DNA from: CF-118 sp035934385
GTDB taxonomy: Bacteria > Chloroflexota > Dormibacteria > Dormibacterales > Dormibacteraceae
Direction of reading: 5' to 3'
DNA length: 64,000 nucleotides
NCBI GenBank assembly: GCA_035934385.1
Contig: DASYXY010000027.1
Location: 1 to 64,000, forward strand
The stretch's first letter is position 1; each line of letters starts with the position of its first letter. The translations under genes were made by a program, and so were the position numbers. A model generated the notes under the pieces. The model worked only from the letters and a program-made list of their open reading frames with translations, made no database searches and was not told the DNA's origin. This document shows, in pieces, positions 1-8,635 of the stretch.

Positions 1-1
1 G

Positions 2-508
2 CTCGGCGGAATCGACGTGCTCGTCAACAACGCCGGCCTCATGCCTCCCGCGAAGCAGATCTACAACGTCGACCTCGACGAATGGCAGACCGTGATGAAC
101 ATCAACCTGCGTGCGCCGTGGTACCTGTCCAAGCTCGTGCATCCGCACATGAAGGAGCGGGGAGGTGGAGCGATCGTCAACGTCTCTTCCACGTCGGGCC
201 TGCATCACGACATCGGCCTGGGCGTCTACGGCATCTCGAAGGCCGGGGTCGTGATGCTCACCGAGGTGTGCGCGAAAGAGTGGGCGCGCGACGGAATCCG
301 GGTCAATGGCATCGCTCCCGGCATCGTGAAGACGCAGCTGGCCGACTCGATCATCGACTACCTGAAGACTCGGAACATGAAGCCGAACCCGATGAACATG
401 TACGGCGAGCCCGAGGACATCGCCAGGTTGGTGCGGTTCCTTGCTTCGGACGAATCGCGCTACATGACCGGGTCGATCATTCGCATCGACGGAGGTGAGC
501 TGCTGTGA
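2..508 (+). CDS. SDR-family oxidoreductase, 5' end missing
   Basis: This is the C-terminal two thirds of a short-chain dehydrogenase/reductase, cut by the left edge and read in frame from base 2. The visible part starts at the LVNNAG strand that follows the cofactor-binding glycine motif, which is lost. The catalytic Ser lies in NVSSTSG and the Tyr/Lys pair in YGISK. The PG segment and the C-terminal TGSIIRIDGG strand are typical of the family, which usually has about 250 residues. The enzyme would oxidise or reduce a hydroxyl/keto substrate with NAD(P)(H). Its stop overlaps the GTG of the next enoyl-CoA hydratase, so a beta-oxidation-like hydroxyacyl step is plausible. The substrate cannot be read from the sequence. 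Confidence 0.9.
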   Translation, partial: LGGIDVLVNNAGLMPPAKQIYNVDLDEWQTVMNINLRAPWYLSKLVHPHMKERGGGAIVNVSSTSGLHHDIGLGVYGISKAGVVMLTEVCAKEWARDGIRVNGIAPGIVKTQLADSIIDYLKTRNMKPNPMNMYGEPEDIARLVRFLASDESRYMTGSIIRIDGGELL

Positions 509-1275
509 AGGTCGAGTTCGCGGTCAAGGACCACATCGCGACCATCACGCTCAACCGGCCCGAGAAGCACAACGCGATGGATACCGAGATGTACACCGCC
601 ATCTCGTCGCAGCTCACGGAGATCGACTCCAACGACGACATCTGGGTCGGTGTGGTCACCGGCGCCGGCGACAAGGCCTTCACCGCCGGGGCGGACCTGG
701 TCGGCATGCACGGGACTGCGGAGAAAGCGGCGGTCGGATGGTCTTCGCCGCGGCCGACGCGGTTCGATCTCGGCCTCGAGGTGCAGAAGCCGCTGATCGC
801 GGCGGTCAACGGCTACTGCCTGGCGGGCGGCCTCGAGCTGGCGCTCGTGTGCGACATCCGCATCGCCTCCGAGACGGCGGAGTTCGGATGCCCCGAGGTC
901 AAGTGGAACCTGCTCCACGGGTACGGTGCGCAGCTGCTGCCACGGATCGTCGGCACGTCGAACGCGATGTACTTGCTGCTGACCGGGCAGTTCGTCAACG
1001 CCACCGACGCGCTGCGCATCGGGCTCGTGAACGAGGTTGTGCCGCCGCACCGCCTGATGCCGCGCGTGTATCAGCTCGCCGCGACGATCTGCGGCAACGG
1101 ACCGATGGCCATCCGCATGACCAAGGAGCTGGCGCTGCGCAGCCGCGATCTCAGCATCCCCGACGGCGTCCGTCTTTACCAGGCGCTGAACCGGCTGGTC
1201 GAGCTGTCCGACGACCTGGAGGAGGGCACGCGAGCTTTCGCTGAGAAGCGGAAGCCGGAATTCAAGAACCGCTGA
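505..1275 (+). CDS. Enoyl-CoA hydratase/isomerase family protein
   Basis: Crotonase-fold protein of 256 residues, the usual family length. The CoA/oxyanion segment GDKAFTAGADL lies near residue 55 and the second oxyanion segment GYCLAGGLELAL near residue 105. The tail EKRKPEFKNR is the normal end of such proteins. The region where classical hydratases carry catalytic glutamates reads PEVKWNLLHGYGAQLL, so hydratase chemistry is not assured and an isomerase or ring-cleaving hydrolase is possible. The GTG start overlaps the stop of the SDR gene by 4 bases, and its own stop touches the ATG of the next gene. It belongs to a translationally coupled acyl-CoA degradation operon. Confidence 0.9.
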   Translation: MKVEFAVKDHIATITLNRPEKHNAMDTEMYTAISSQLTEIDSNDDIWVGVVTGAGDKAFTAGADLVGMHGTAEKAAVGWSSPRPTRFDLGLEVQKPLIAAVNGYCLAGGLELALVCDIRIASETAEFGCPEVKWNLLHGYGAQLLPRIVGTSNAMYLLLTGQFVNATDALRIGLVNEVVPPHRLMPRVYQLAATICGNGPMAIRMTKELALRSRDLSIPDGVRLYQALNRLVELSDDLEEGTRAFAEKRKPEFKNR

Positions 1276-2585
1276 TGGCCTCCCATCCGGAGGTCGTTAT
1301 CCTGGGTGCGGGACTGGCCGGCATGACCGCGGCCCACCATCTGCGCGATCGAGACATCGTCGTGATCGAATCGCGCGATCGCGTGGGCGGCCGAACGCTC
1401 TCTGGCGAGCACGGCGGCTACTGGTACAACTCGGGCGCGCAGTTCGTGTGGGATGCACGGACGGTGGCGCTCTGCAGCGAGCTCGGGCTCGATGTGCTGA
1501 GCGGTGACGGTGCGCTCGCCGCGGTTTTCATCAACGGCCGGCTGGCCACAGCTCCCGACGCCAACCGGCTCTTCTTGAAGATGCCGGTGCCCTGGGTCGA
1601 GAAAGCCCGCTTTGGCCTGACTATCACGCGGCTGCGCCGGATCGCGTCGCGCATGCACGGTCTCGACCCGGAGCTGGACGCCAAGTCGCTCGCCGAGGTG
1701 ATCGGTCCGACGTCGGACATCACGAGCGACATCCTCGAGATGGCGACCACGTCCGGTACGGGCCTCTCCACGCACGAGGTGTCCGGCGCGATCGGCCTCG
1801 GGTACGCGATCCACCTCTTTGGCGGCGACGTCAACTCGACGTTGAAGGCGGTGCGCGGCGGCACCCAGCAGATCTCGAAAACCATCGCCGCAACCATCGA
1901 TCCCGAGCGCCTGCTGCTCGAGTGCAAGGTCGAATCGGTGACCACTTCCGACGGCGGCGTGGAGGTGCGCTATCGCCGCAACGAGGGCGAGCCGGAGACG
2001 GTCGAGGCGGACGCGTGCATCAGCGCCATCACCGCCGACGCTGTGCTCGAAGCCATGCCTGAACTGCCGGAACCGAAGCGCGACGCGCTCCAGAAAGTGC
2101 TTCCTTACGCGCCGGTGGTGACCGTCGCCTGGCTCACCGACGAGCCCGGGCCGATGCCGTGGGACAAGCTGCTGGCCGTGCCGGTCATCGGGCTGTCGTT
2201 CGAGCTGCTCAGCAACAACGCGTTCTTCGTGCGCCGCGACAGCGCCGAACGGCGGAAGGGTGGCAGCCTCGTCACGCTGGCCACCGGGCCACGCGCCGAG
2301 GCCCTCGTGGCGTTGACCGACGACGCGATCGTTGCGCGCGTGAAGGGTGACCTGCTGAAGATGTTCCCGACCGGGCGCGATGTGCTCGAACGTGCGACCA
2401 CTCGTATCGAACGCTGGCGCGGCCTGCCGAGGTTCGGCAAAGGCTGGCTAGACCGACAGAAGATCCTGCGCGAGCCGTTTGGCCGCATCCACTTCTGCGG
2501 CGACTACACCGCGCAGCCGGGCACGCCGGGCGCGGTCGGCAGCGGGTACCACGCGGCCCGGGCCGTGCGCGCGCTCCTCGGCTGA
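1275..2585 (+). CDS. FAD-dependent amine oxidase family protein
   Basis: Flavin monoamine-oxidase-type protein of 436 residues. The N-terminal Rossmann motif GAGLAGMTAAHHL (about residues 11-23) is followed by ESRDRVGGRTLS, the second FAD signature. The C-terminus carries the FAD-closing segment HFCGDYTAQPGTPGAVGSG. The family oxidises amines, but many members act as desaturases or on non-amine substrates. Here it lies between crotonase and acyl-CoA synthetase genes with one-base overlaps on both sides, so it probably dehydrogenates an intermediate of the same pathway. The substrate is unknown. Confidence 0.88.
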   Translation: MASHPEVVILGAGLAGMTAAHHLRDRDIVVIESRDRVGGRTLSGEHGGYWYNSGAQFVWDARTVALCSELGLDVLSGDGALAAVFINGRLATAPDANRLFLKMPVPWVEKARFGLTITRLRRIASRMHGLDPELDAKSLAEVIGPTSDITSDILEMATTSGTGLSTHEVSGAIGLGYAIHLFGGDVNSTLKAVRGGTQQISKTIAATIDPERLLLECKVESVTTSDGGVEVRYRRNEGEPETVEADACISAITADAVLEAMPELPEPKRDALQKVLPYAPVVTVAWLTDEPGPMPWDKLLAVPVIGLSFELLSNNAFFVRRDSAERRKGGSLVTLATGPRAEALVALTDDAIVARVKGDLLKMFPTGRDVLERATTRIERWRGLPRFGKGWLDRQKILREPFGRIHFCGDYTAQPGTPGAVGSGYHAARAVRALLG

Positions 2586-4207
2586 TGCCGGCCGCCGCGC
2601 GTTTCCGGCCGTTCCCCTTCAGCGGCTCGGGCTACGCGGAGATCCACAGTAAATTTCGCTGGCGAGTGCCGCAGCACTTCAACATCGGCACCGCCTGCAC
2701 CGATGCCCTGCCGCCCGGCCGGCTGGCGCTGATCGACGTCTCGGACGGCGAGCGGCGCTACACGTTCGGCGAGCTCAGCGAGCTCACGAACCGCATGGCC
2801 AACGCGCTCACCGGTCTCGGGCTCGAGAGAGGCGATCGCATCGCTGTTGTCCTGCCACAAATCGCGGCCACAGCCATCGCTCACGCCGGCGCGTACAAGG
2901 CCGGACTCATCGCGGTTCCGCTGTCGTCGCTTTTCGGCGCGGACGCGCTGCGCTACCGCCTCGCTGACAGCGGCGCCCGCCTGGTGGTCACCGACTCAGA
3001 GGGCGCGGAGCGCATCGCCGCTCTGGATGGTTTGCGGGACCTGAGGTGGATCCTGGTCGCCGAGAGAGACCTGCCGCGGCTGCTCGACGACGCCTCACCG
3101 CGACCGCCCGGGCACGCGAGCCTCGCCGAAGAGCCGTGCATGATCATCTACACCTCAGGCACCACGGGTCCGCCGAAGGGCGTGCTGCATGGGCATCGGG
3201 TCCTCATCGGCCAGGCCAGCGGCTTTCGCATGAGTCACGAGTTTCCGCCGCAGCGCGGCGACCTGATGTGGACGCCTGCGGACTGGGCATGGATCGGAGG
3301 CCTCGTCAACACGCTCCTGCTGGCGTGGCTGCACGGTGTGCCGATGATCGCGGCGGCGCGGCGAGGCTTCGATCCCGAGTGGGCACTCGACCTGCTGGCC
3401 AGGTTTGGCGTGCGCACGACGTTCCTGCCGACCACCGCGTTGCGCATGATGCTGCAGTGCGAGATCCCGAAAGGTCTCCGGCTGCGCTCGATGGTCACGG
3501 GCGGCGAACCGGTTGAGGTCGGGCTGCTCGACGAGTGTCGCGCCAAGTTCGGAATCACGTTCAACGAGTCGTACGGGCAGACCGAGGCAGACTTCACGAT
3601 CGGTCAGTGCGCGTCGCGATGGCCGGTTCGGCCGGGCTCGATGGGCCTGCCGTACCCGGGCCACGAGGTGGAGGTGCGAACGCCCGAAGGTGAGCGTGCA
3701 AAAGTTGGAGAGGTGGGCGAGGTCATGGTGCGTACGCCCGACCCGACGGCGCTGCTCGAGTATTGGCACCGCCCCGACGCGACGCGCGACAAGTTCAGCG
3801 GTTCGTGGCTCCGCACCGGCGACCTCGCGCGCGTCGATGAGGATGGAAATTTCTGGTTCGAAGCGCGGCTCGACGACATGATCAAGTCCGCGGGCTACCG
3901 GATCGGACCCGACGAGATCGAGGAGAGCCTGCTGCGCCACCCGTCGGTCGCGAACACCGCCGTCGTCGGCGCACCGGACAGGATCCGCGGACAGGTGGTG
4001 AAGGCCTACGTACAGCTGCGGGCCGGTTTCCAGCCGTCACCGGACCTCGAGGCGGGCCTGAGGTCGCACGTGAAAAAGCACCTGGCCGCCTACCAGTACC
4101 CACGACTCATCGAGTTCGTCGATTCGCTGCCGCTGACATCGTCCGGCAAGATCGACCGCGGCTCGCTTCGACGTCACGCGGCAGCGCCGCAGGGACGGAA
4201 ATGCTGA
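2585..4207 (+). CDS. AMP-dependent acyl-CoA synthetase/ligase
   Basis: ANL-superfamily adenylating enzyme of 540 residues that activates a carboxylic acid to its CoA thioester through an acyl-AMP. The P-loop YTSGTTGPPKG is near residue 190 and the A5-type motif NESYGQTE near residue 325. RTGDLARVDEDGNFWFEAR provides the ribose-binding Asp, and TSSGKIDRGSLRR near the C-terminus has the catalytic lysine. The N-terminal segment resembles medium-chain or acetyl-CoA-synthetase-like ligases. It is probably the entry enzyme for the whole operon. The last 7 bases overlap the following crotonase gene. Confidence 0.93.
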   Translation: MPAAARFRPFPFSGSGYAEIHSKFRWRVPQHFNIGTACTDALPPGRLALIDVSDGERRYTFGELSELTNRMANALTGLGLERGDRIAVVLPQIAATAIAHAGAYKAGLIAVPLSSLFGADALRYRLADSGARLVVTDSEGAERIAALDGLRDLRWILVAERDLPRLLDDASPRPPGHASLAEEPCMIIYTSGTTGPPKGVLHGHRVLIGQASGFRMSHEFPPQRGDLMWTPADWAWIGGLVNTLLLAWLHGVPMIAAARRGFDPEWALDLLARFGVRTTFLPTTALRMMLQCEIPKGLRLRSMVTGGEPVEVGLLDECRAKFGITFNESYGQTEADFTIGQCASRWPVRPGSMGLPYPGHEVEVRTPEGERAKVGEVGEVMVRTPDPTALLEYWHRPDATRDKFSGSWLRTGDLARVDEDGNFWFEARLDDMIKSAGYRIGPDEIEESLLRHPSVANTAVVGAPDRIRGQVVKAYVQLRAGFQPSPDLEAGLRSHVKKHLAAYQYPRLIEFVDSLPLTSSGKIDRGSLRRHAAAPQGRKC

Positions 4208-4986
4208 TCCAGTACGAGCAGCCGAGATCGCAGGTGGCGCTCATCCGGCTGAACCGACCGGAGAAGATGAACGCCTTCTCGATTCCCCTCGAGCGCGAGC
4301 TGCTGGCGGGCATCCGGCGCGCGTGCGACGACGAAGCGGTGCGCGTCGTGGTCTTCGCCGGCGCCGGCCGCGCGTTTTCCGGTGGGTGGGACCTCGGCGA
4401 GACCGACCTCACCGACCCAGAGCATCATCCGCTGTCGGGTCGCGCCGGCCGTCACACGTGGCTCGAGGTCATCCGCACGCTGCGGCGGCCGGACAAGCTT
4501 TTCATCGCCGCGGTTCACGGCTACGCCGCGGGCCAGGGCCTCGAGCTGTGCATCGCGAGCGACCTCATCGTTTGCGCGGACAGCGCGCGGTTCTACTTCG
4601 CGGAGACGCGGGTCGGTTTCAACATGACCTCGGGCACAGCGAAGCTGCTGCCGCTGCTCGTCGGCCTAGGCCAGGCTCGCCGCCTGGCGCTCCTCGGCCA
4701 GACGATCGATGCCACGGAAGCCCTGCGCATCGGACTGGTGGTCGAGGTCACGCCCGAAGGCCGGCACGAAGCGGCCGCGCTGCATCTTGCCGAGGAGGCG
4801 CTCAAAGGCGCCCCGCTTGCGCTCGCCGCTCAGAAGCAGCTGCTGGATGACGCTCTCGGAATGTCACTCGAGGCGGTGCAGGACTTCGAAACCCAGATGA
4901 GCTTCCGGCTCACGAACACCGAGGACCACCAGGAGGCGAAGAAAGCGTTCGCCGCCAAGCGCAAGCCGGAGTTCAAAGGCAGATGA
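4201..4986 (+). CDS. Enoyl-CoA hydratase/isomerase family protein (second copy)
   Basis: Second crotonase-fold protein of the operon, 261 residues. GAGRAFSGGWDLGE forms the first oxyanion segment, GYAAGQGLELCIASDL the second, and the C-terminal KKAFAAKRKPEFKGR is nearly the same as in the upstream crotonase. The catalytic loop reads TRVGFNMTSGTAKLLP, which lacks the usual paired glutamates of enoyl-CoA hydratase, so it may be an isomerase, a dehalogenase-like enzyme or a thioester hydrolase. It overlaps the synthetase by 7 bases and the downstream amidohydrolase by 4 bases. Confidence 0.9.
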   Translation: MLIQYEQPRSQVALIRLNRPEKMNAFSIPLERELLAGIRRACDDEAVRVVVFAGAGRAFSGGWDLGETDLTDPEHHPLSGRAGRHTWLEVIRTLRRPDKLFIAAVHGYAAGQGLELCIASDLIVCADSARFYFAETRVGFNMTSGTAKLLPLLVGLGQARRLALLGQTIDATEALRIGLVVEVTPEGRHEAAALHLAEEALKGAPLALAAQKQLLDDALGMSLEAVQDFETQMSFRLTNTEDHQEAKKAFAAKRKPEFKGR

Positions 4987-5828
4987 GCGCGGTCGACTTT
5001 CGCGTACGACTTCCGGCCGAGCTGCGGCCACGGATTCAGCCGCCCCCCGAATACGTCGACCAGTACGACGCGGTGTTGGGGCTGGAGGCAACCAAGGACA
5101 AGACTCTTGACGACCTAATCTCGGAGATGGATGCGGCCGGTGTGACTCACGCAGTGGTGCACGCCGAGTACGAGTTCGGCGATCCGGCCGACGAGCTCAA
5201 CGAGGCAGTGGGCGCGCTCGTCAAGCGCATGCCCGACCGGTTTTCGGGCTATGGCACGGTGTCGATGTCACCGATGCGCGTGATGCGCGCGGTGGAGCAG
5301 GTGACTCGCATCGCGCGACTCGGCCTGCGGGGGGTCAACATCCAGCCGTCCTTCTTTGGCATGCCCATCGACCACGCTCAGCTGTATCCGGTGTATGCCA
5401 AGGCGTCGGAGCTGGGGCTCGCGGTGGGAGTGCACACCGGGATCAACTACACGAGTCACCTGCCCATCAAGCACGACCACCCTCTCCAGCTCGACCAGGT
5501 CGCGTGCGACTTTCCTGAGCTGACGCTCATCGCCTGCCACGCGGGGTGGCCTTGGACCGCGGAGATGGTTGCCGTGGCGCGCAAGCATCCGCGCGTCTAC
5601 ATGGAGTTCGGGGGGCTCGCACCGAAGTACGTCGCCTCGCCCGGCACAGGCTGGGAGGTGATGTTCCGTTTCATGAACAGCCTGCTTGCGAAGCAGGTGC
5701 TCTTCGGCACCGACTGGCCCGTGATGACGATGTTGCGCACGCTGGACGAATGGCACGCGGCCGGGCTCAAGCCGCAGGTGCTGGACGCACTGCTGTCAGG
5801 GAACGCGAGCCGCTTGCTGCGTCGCTAG
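4983..5828 (+). CDS. Amidohydrolase family protein (ACMSD/PDC-lactonase-like)
   Basis: TIM-barrel amidohydrolase-2 protein of 281 residues. GVHTGIN near residue 155, ACHAGWPW near residue 182 and LFGTDWP near residue 242 are the usual histidine and aspartate metal-site strands. The N-terminal metal motif HxH of the ACMSD group is absent, and the start reads VDFRVRLP. In the family this occurs in enzymes with an altered metal site. Members hydrolyse or decarboxylate cyclic or dicarboxylic intermediates. As the last gene of the operon it probably acts on a ring-opened product. Its stop is followed directly by a palindromic repeat element. Confidence 0.8.
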   Translation: MSAVDFRVRLPAELRPRIQPPPEYVDQYDAVLGLEATKDKTLDDLISEMDAAGVTHAVVHAEYEFGDPADELNEAVGALVKRMPDRFSGYGTVSMSPMRVMRAVEQVTRIARLGLRGVNIQPSFFGMPIDHAQLYPVYAKASELGLAVGVHTGINYTSHLPIKHDHPLQLDQVACDFPELTLIACHAGWPWTAEMVAVARKHPRVYMEFGGLAPKYVASPGTGWEVMFRFMNSLLAKQVLFGTDWPVMTMLRTLDEWHAAGLKPQVLDALLSGNASRLLRR

Positions 5829-5830
5829 GC

Positions 5831-5895
5831 CCAGCGAGTGCCGGCACTGGGCCATCGAATTCGAGTTTTCGCAGTGCGAGTGCCGGCACTCGCGC
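5831..5895. repeat. Paired-palindrome dispersed repeat, copy A
   Basis: Two copies of the 12-base perfect palindrome AGTGCCGGCACT, inside GAGTGCCGGCACT at 5836-5848 and 5878-5890, lie 42 bases apart between two convergent genes. The right copy extends to an 18-base perfect palindrome (5876-5893), and the left copy is flanked by GG. The same asymmetric arrangement recurs at 23365-23418. This looks like a BIME/REP-type mobile palindromic unit. It could also serve as a bidirectional transcription stop. Confidence 0.75.
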
Positions 5896-5900
5896 TGTAG

Positions 5901-7466
5901 TTAGTCGACTGGGAACTCGACTCCCTGTGCCAGCGGCAGCTGCGTGCCGTAGTTGATGGTCGCGGTCTGGCGGCGCATGTAGCCCTTCCACGCGTCCGAG
6001 CCGGCCTGCCGGCCGCCGCCCGTCGCCTTCTCGCCGCCAAACGCACCGCCGATCTCGGCGCCTGACGTGCCGGCGTTGACGTTGGCGATGCCGCAGTCGG
6101 AGCCTGAGGAAGACAGCCAGCGCTCGGCCGAGGCTAAATCCGTGGTGAACAGGCCGCTGCTGAGGCCCTGGGGCACCGAGTTGTTGACCCTGATCGCCTC
6201 TTCGAGCGAGTCGACCTCGAAGACATGAAGGATGGGTGCGAAGACCTCCTCTTTCACGATCGGCATCTCGACGCTCGACTTCACGATCGCCGGCTCGACG
6301 AAGTAGCCGCCGCGGTCGGTCAGCACCTTCCCGCCATACACCAGCCTGCAGCCCTGCCTCTGCATTTCCGCGAGGCCGTCGGCGTAGTCCTCCACCGCGT
6401 CCTCGGAGATGAGCGGGCCCATTAGCGTCTTCTCGTCGAGCGGGTCGCCGATGCCGATGGTCTTGTACGCGTGCACCACCTGGTCGAGGAACTTCTGCGC
6501 GATCGGCCGCTCGAGGATCAAGCGGCGCGTCGATGTGCACCGCTGGCCGGCGGTGCCAACCGCGCCGAACACGACCGCGCGCAGTGCGAGCTTGAGGTCG
6601 GCGTCGGCCATCACGATGACCGCGTTGTTGCCGCCCAGCTCGAGGATCGCTTTGCCCGACCTCTTCGCCACGCCCACGGCCACCCGCTCGCCGAGCGGCG
6701 TGGACCCGGTGGCCTGGATGAGCGGCACACGTTCGTCGGCGACCAGGGCCTCGCCCACCGTGCCGCCGCCACCGACGATCAGCGAGAAAACGCCTTCGGC
6801 GTCGGTGCCGCGCGTGACCTCGTGGTAGATCTGCTGCGCGGCGATCGAGATCAGCGGCGTGAGGCTCGATGGCTTCCACACGATGGTGTCGCCGCAGACC
6901 AGGGCAAGAGCCCAGCCCCAGCCCGGCACCGCCAGCGGGAAGTTGAACGCTGAGATGATGCCGACGACGCCGAGGGGGTGCCACTGCTCCATCAGCCGGT
7001 GATCGCGCCGCTCGGACGCGATCTCCCGTCCGAACAGCTGGCGCGACTGGCCGACGGCCAGGTCGCAGATGTCGATGACCTCCTGCACCTCGCCGCGCGC
7101 CTCGGTCAGGATCTTCCCGTTCTCCAGGCTCACGAGCCGCGCCAGGTCCTCCTTGCGTTTGCGGAAGCCGTCGCCCAGCCGGCGCACGATCTCGCCACGC
7201 TGCGGTCCGGGCACGGTGCGCCAGCGAGCAAACGCCTTGTGGGCGGCGCCCACTGCGCTCCTGACGTCGTCGGCTGTTGCGGTGCGCACGTGCGCGAGCA
7301 CCTCGCCGGTGGTCGGGTCGTGCGTCTCGAGCGGCGCACCGGTCGCGTCGTCCTTGAAGCTGCCGCCGTATGCCACGCCGCTCACAGTTCCTCCGACGCG
7401 CATGCCGAACGCGCCGAGGATCTCGTCCATCTTCGCTGCACGCCCGCTGGCGGTTTTCGTGCTCAT
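5901..7466 (-). CDS. Aldehyde dehydrogenase, ALDH7 (aminoadipate-semialdehyde) type
   Basis: NAD(P)-dependent aldehyde dehydrogenase of 521 residues, the length of the antiquitin (ALDH7) branch. The catalytic Glu lies in LELGGNNA (about residue 276) and the catalytic Cys in GQRCTSTRR (about residue 310). SAFNFPLAVPGW and WKPSSLTPL are cofactor-binding segments. The double Asn of LELGGNNA is characteristic of ALDH7, whose members oxidise aminoadipate semialdehyde and similar amino-aldehydes. It lies just downstream of a DAO-type oxidase with 15 bases between them. The pair fits oxidation of an amine to an aldehyde and then to an acid. Confidence 0.93.
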   Translation of the reverse strand: MSTKTASGRAAKMDEILGAFGMRVGGTVSGVAYGGSFKDDATGAPLETHDPTTGEVLAHVRTATADDVRSAVGAAHKAFARWRTVPGPQRGEIVRRLGDGFRKRKEDLARLVSLENGKILTEARGEVQEVIDICDLAVGQSRQLFGREIASERRDHRLMEQWHPLGVVGIISAFNFPLAVPGWGWALALVCGDTIVWKPSSLTPLISIAAQQIYHEVTRGTDAEGVFSLIVGGGGTVGEALVADERVPLIQATGSTPLGERVAVGVAKRSGKAILELGGNNAVIVMADADLKLALRAVVFGAVGTAGQRCTSTRRLILERPIAQKFLDQVVHAYKTIGIGDPLDEKTLMGPLISEDAVEDYADGLAEMQRQGCRLVYGGKVLTDRGGYFVEPAIVKSSVEMPIVKEEVFAPILHVFEVDSLEEAIRVNNSVPQGLSSGLFTTDLASAERWLSSSGSDCGIANVNAGTSGAEIGGAFGGEKATGGGRQAGSDAWKGYMRRQTATINYGTQLPLAQGVEFPVD

Positions 7467-7481
7467 CGGGATCTCTTCACC

Positions 7482-8600
7482 TCAAACCACATTCCGTTCG
7501 GGCTCGACGATACCGGTCGTGAAACGGCGGTGCGCGAAGAGGTCCAGCGGCACGTCGGGCGCCTCGCCCTCGTACATCTGGGCGAGCAGGTGGCCGACCG
7601 CGGGCGCCTGCTGGAAGCCGTGGCCGGAGAAACCGCACGCGCACCAGAACCCGTCGACATCGTCAACCGGACCGAGGATCGGCTGGTGGTCGGGGGTCAC
7701 CTCATAGAGGCCGGCCCATGCGGTCTGGATCCCGCTCGTTCCCAGGCGCGGCGCGCGCCGGTCGATCACCTCTGACATCTGGTCGAGCACGGTCCAGTCG
7801 ACCTCGGTGCTGAAGCTCGGGGTCTCGCCTTTCTTGCCCATGCCGAACAGCATCCCGTCGCCTTCGGGGTGGAAGTAGAAGGACGTCGCGAAGTCGATCG
7901 TCATCGGGTGCGACCGCATGCCGGGCATCGGGTCGGTGACGAAGATGTCGCGCGGGTAGGGGTCGACCGGCACGTCGACTCCGGCCATGGCGCCGATCTC
8001 GCGCGACCACGCGCCCGCACAGTTGAAGACGTGCGGGGTGGCGAAATCGCCGTCGGTCGTTTTCACGCCCGAGATGCGCGTGCCGTCCTTGACGATGCCG
8101 GTGGCCGCGACGCCTTCCAGAAACGTCACTCCCAGCCGCCGCCCCGCGCCGGCGTAAGCCGAGGTGACTGCATGCGGGCTCGCGATGCCGTCGCTCGGGC
8201 AGAACGTGCCGCCGAGGATGTCGTCACCGGTGACGAGCGGCGCCAGCGAGCGAATGTCGGCCGGGTCGACCCACCGGGAGTCGGTCAGGTGATGCTCGTG
8301 CCACATCGGAATCAGGCTTTTGAAGTCGGTGGCCGCGTGGTCGTCGGTCAGCAGGAAGAGGTAGCCGATGTGCCTGAACTCCGGGTCGACGCCGGTCTCG
8401 GCCTCGAGCCCGGCGAGCAGCCGCACCGACAGCTGCTGCATAGCCACGTTCGGCCCCGACGAGAACTGACGCCGCACGCCGCCTGCGCACTTGCCTGTTG
8501 ACTGCGAGCCCAGCGTCTCCCGCTCCACGACCACGACGCTCGCGCCGCGACGCGCGAGGTGGTAGGCGATGGAGCAGCCGATCACGCCGCCCCCGATCAC
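7482..8600 (-). CDS. FAD-dependent oxidoreductase, DAO/sarcosine-oxidase type
   Basis: Flavoprotein of the D-amino-acid-oxidase/glycine-oxidase superfamily, 372 residues from GTG at 8600. GGGVIGCSIAYHLARRG is the FAD dinucleotide motif and VVVERE ends the second strand. The C-terminal CGFSGHGFQQAPAVG closes the FAD site. The GTG start leaves the first beta strand short. The frame stays open upstream as LLILNSPDAVVIGGG, so the real start is probably a few codons earlier at a non-ATG codon (a CTG lies at 8630). This would reach the start of the divergent ureohydrolase gene. It likely oxidises a secondary amine or amino acid feeding the adjacent aldehyde dehydrogenase. Confidence 0.9.
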   Translation of the reverse strand: MIGGGVIGCSIAYHLARRGASVVVVERETLGSQSTGKCAGGVRRQFSSGPNVAMQQLSVRLLAGLEAETGVDPEFRHIGYLFLLTDDHAATDFKSLIPMWHEHHLTDSRWVDPADIRSLAPLVTGDDILGGTFCPSDGIASPHAVTSAYAGAGRRLGVTFLEGVAATGIVKDGTRISGVKTTDGDFATPHVFNCAGAWSREIGAMAGVDVPVDPYPRDIFVTDPMPGMRSHPMTIDFATSFYFHPEGDGMLFGMGKKGETPSFSTEVDWTVLDQMSEVIDRRAPRLGTSGIQTAWAGLYEVTPDHQPILGPVDDVDGFWCACGFSGHGFQQAPAVGHLLAQMYEGEAPDVPLDLFAHRRFTTGIVEPERNVV

Positions 8601-8635
8601 GACCGCGTCTGGCGAGTTCAGAATCAGCAGCTTAG

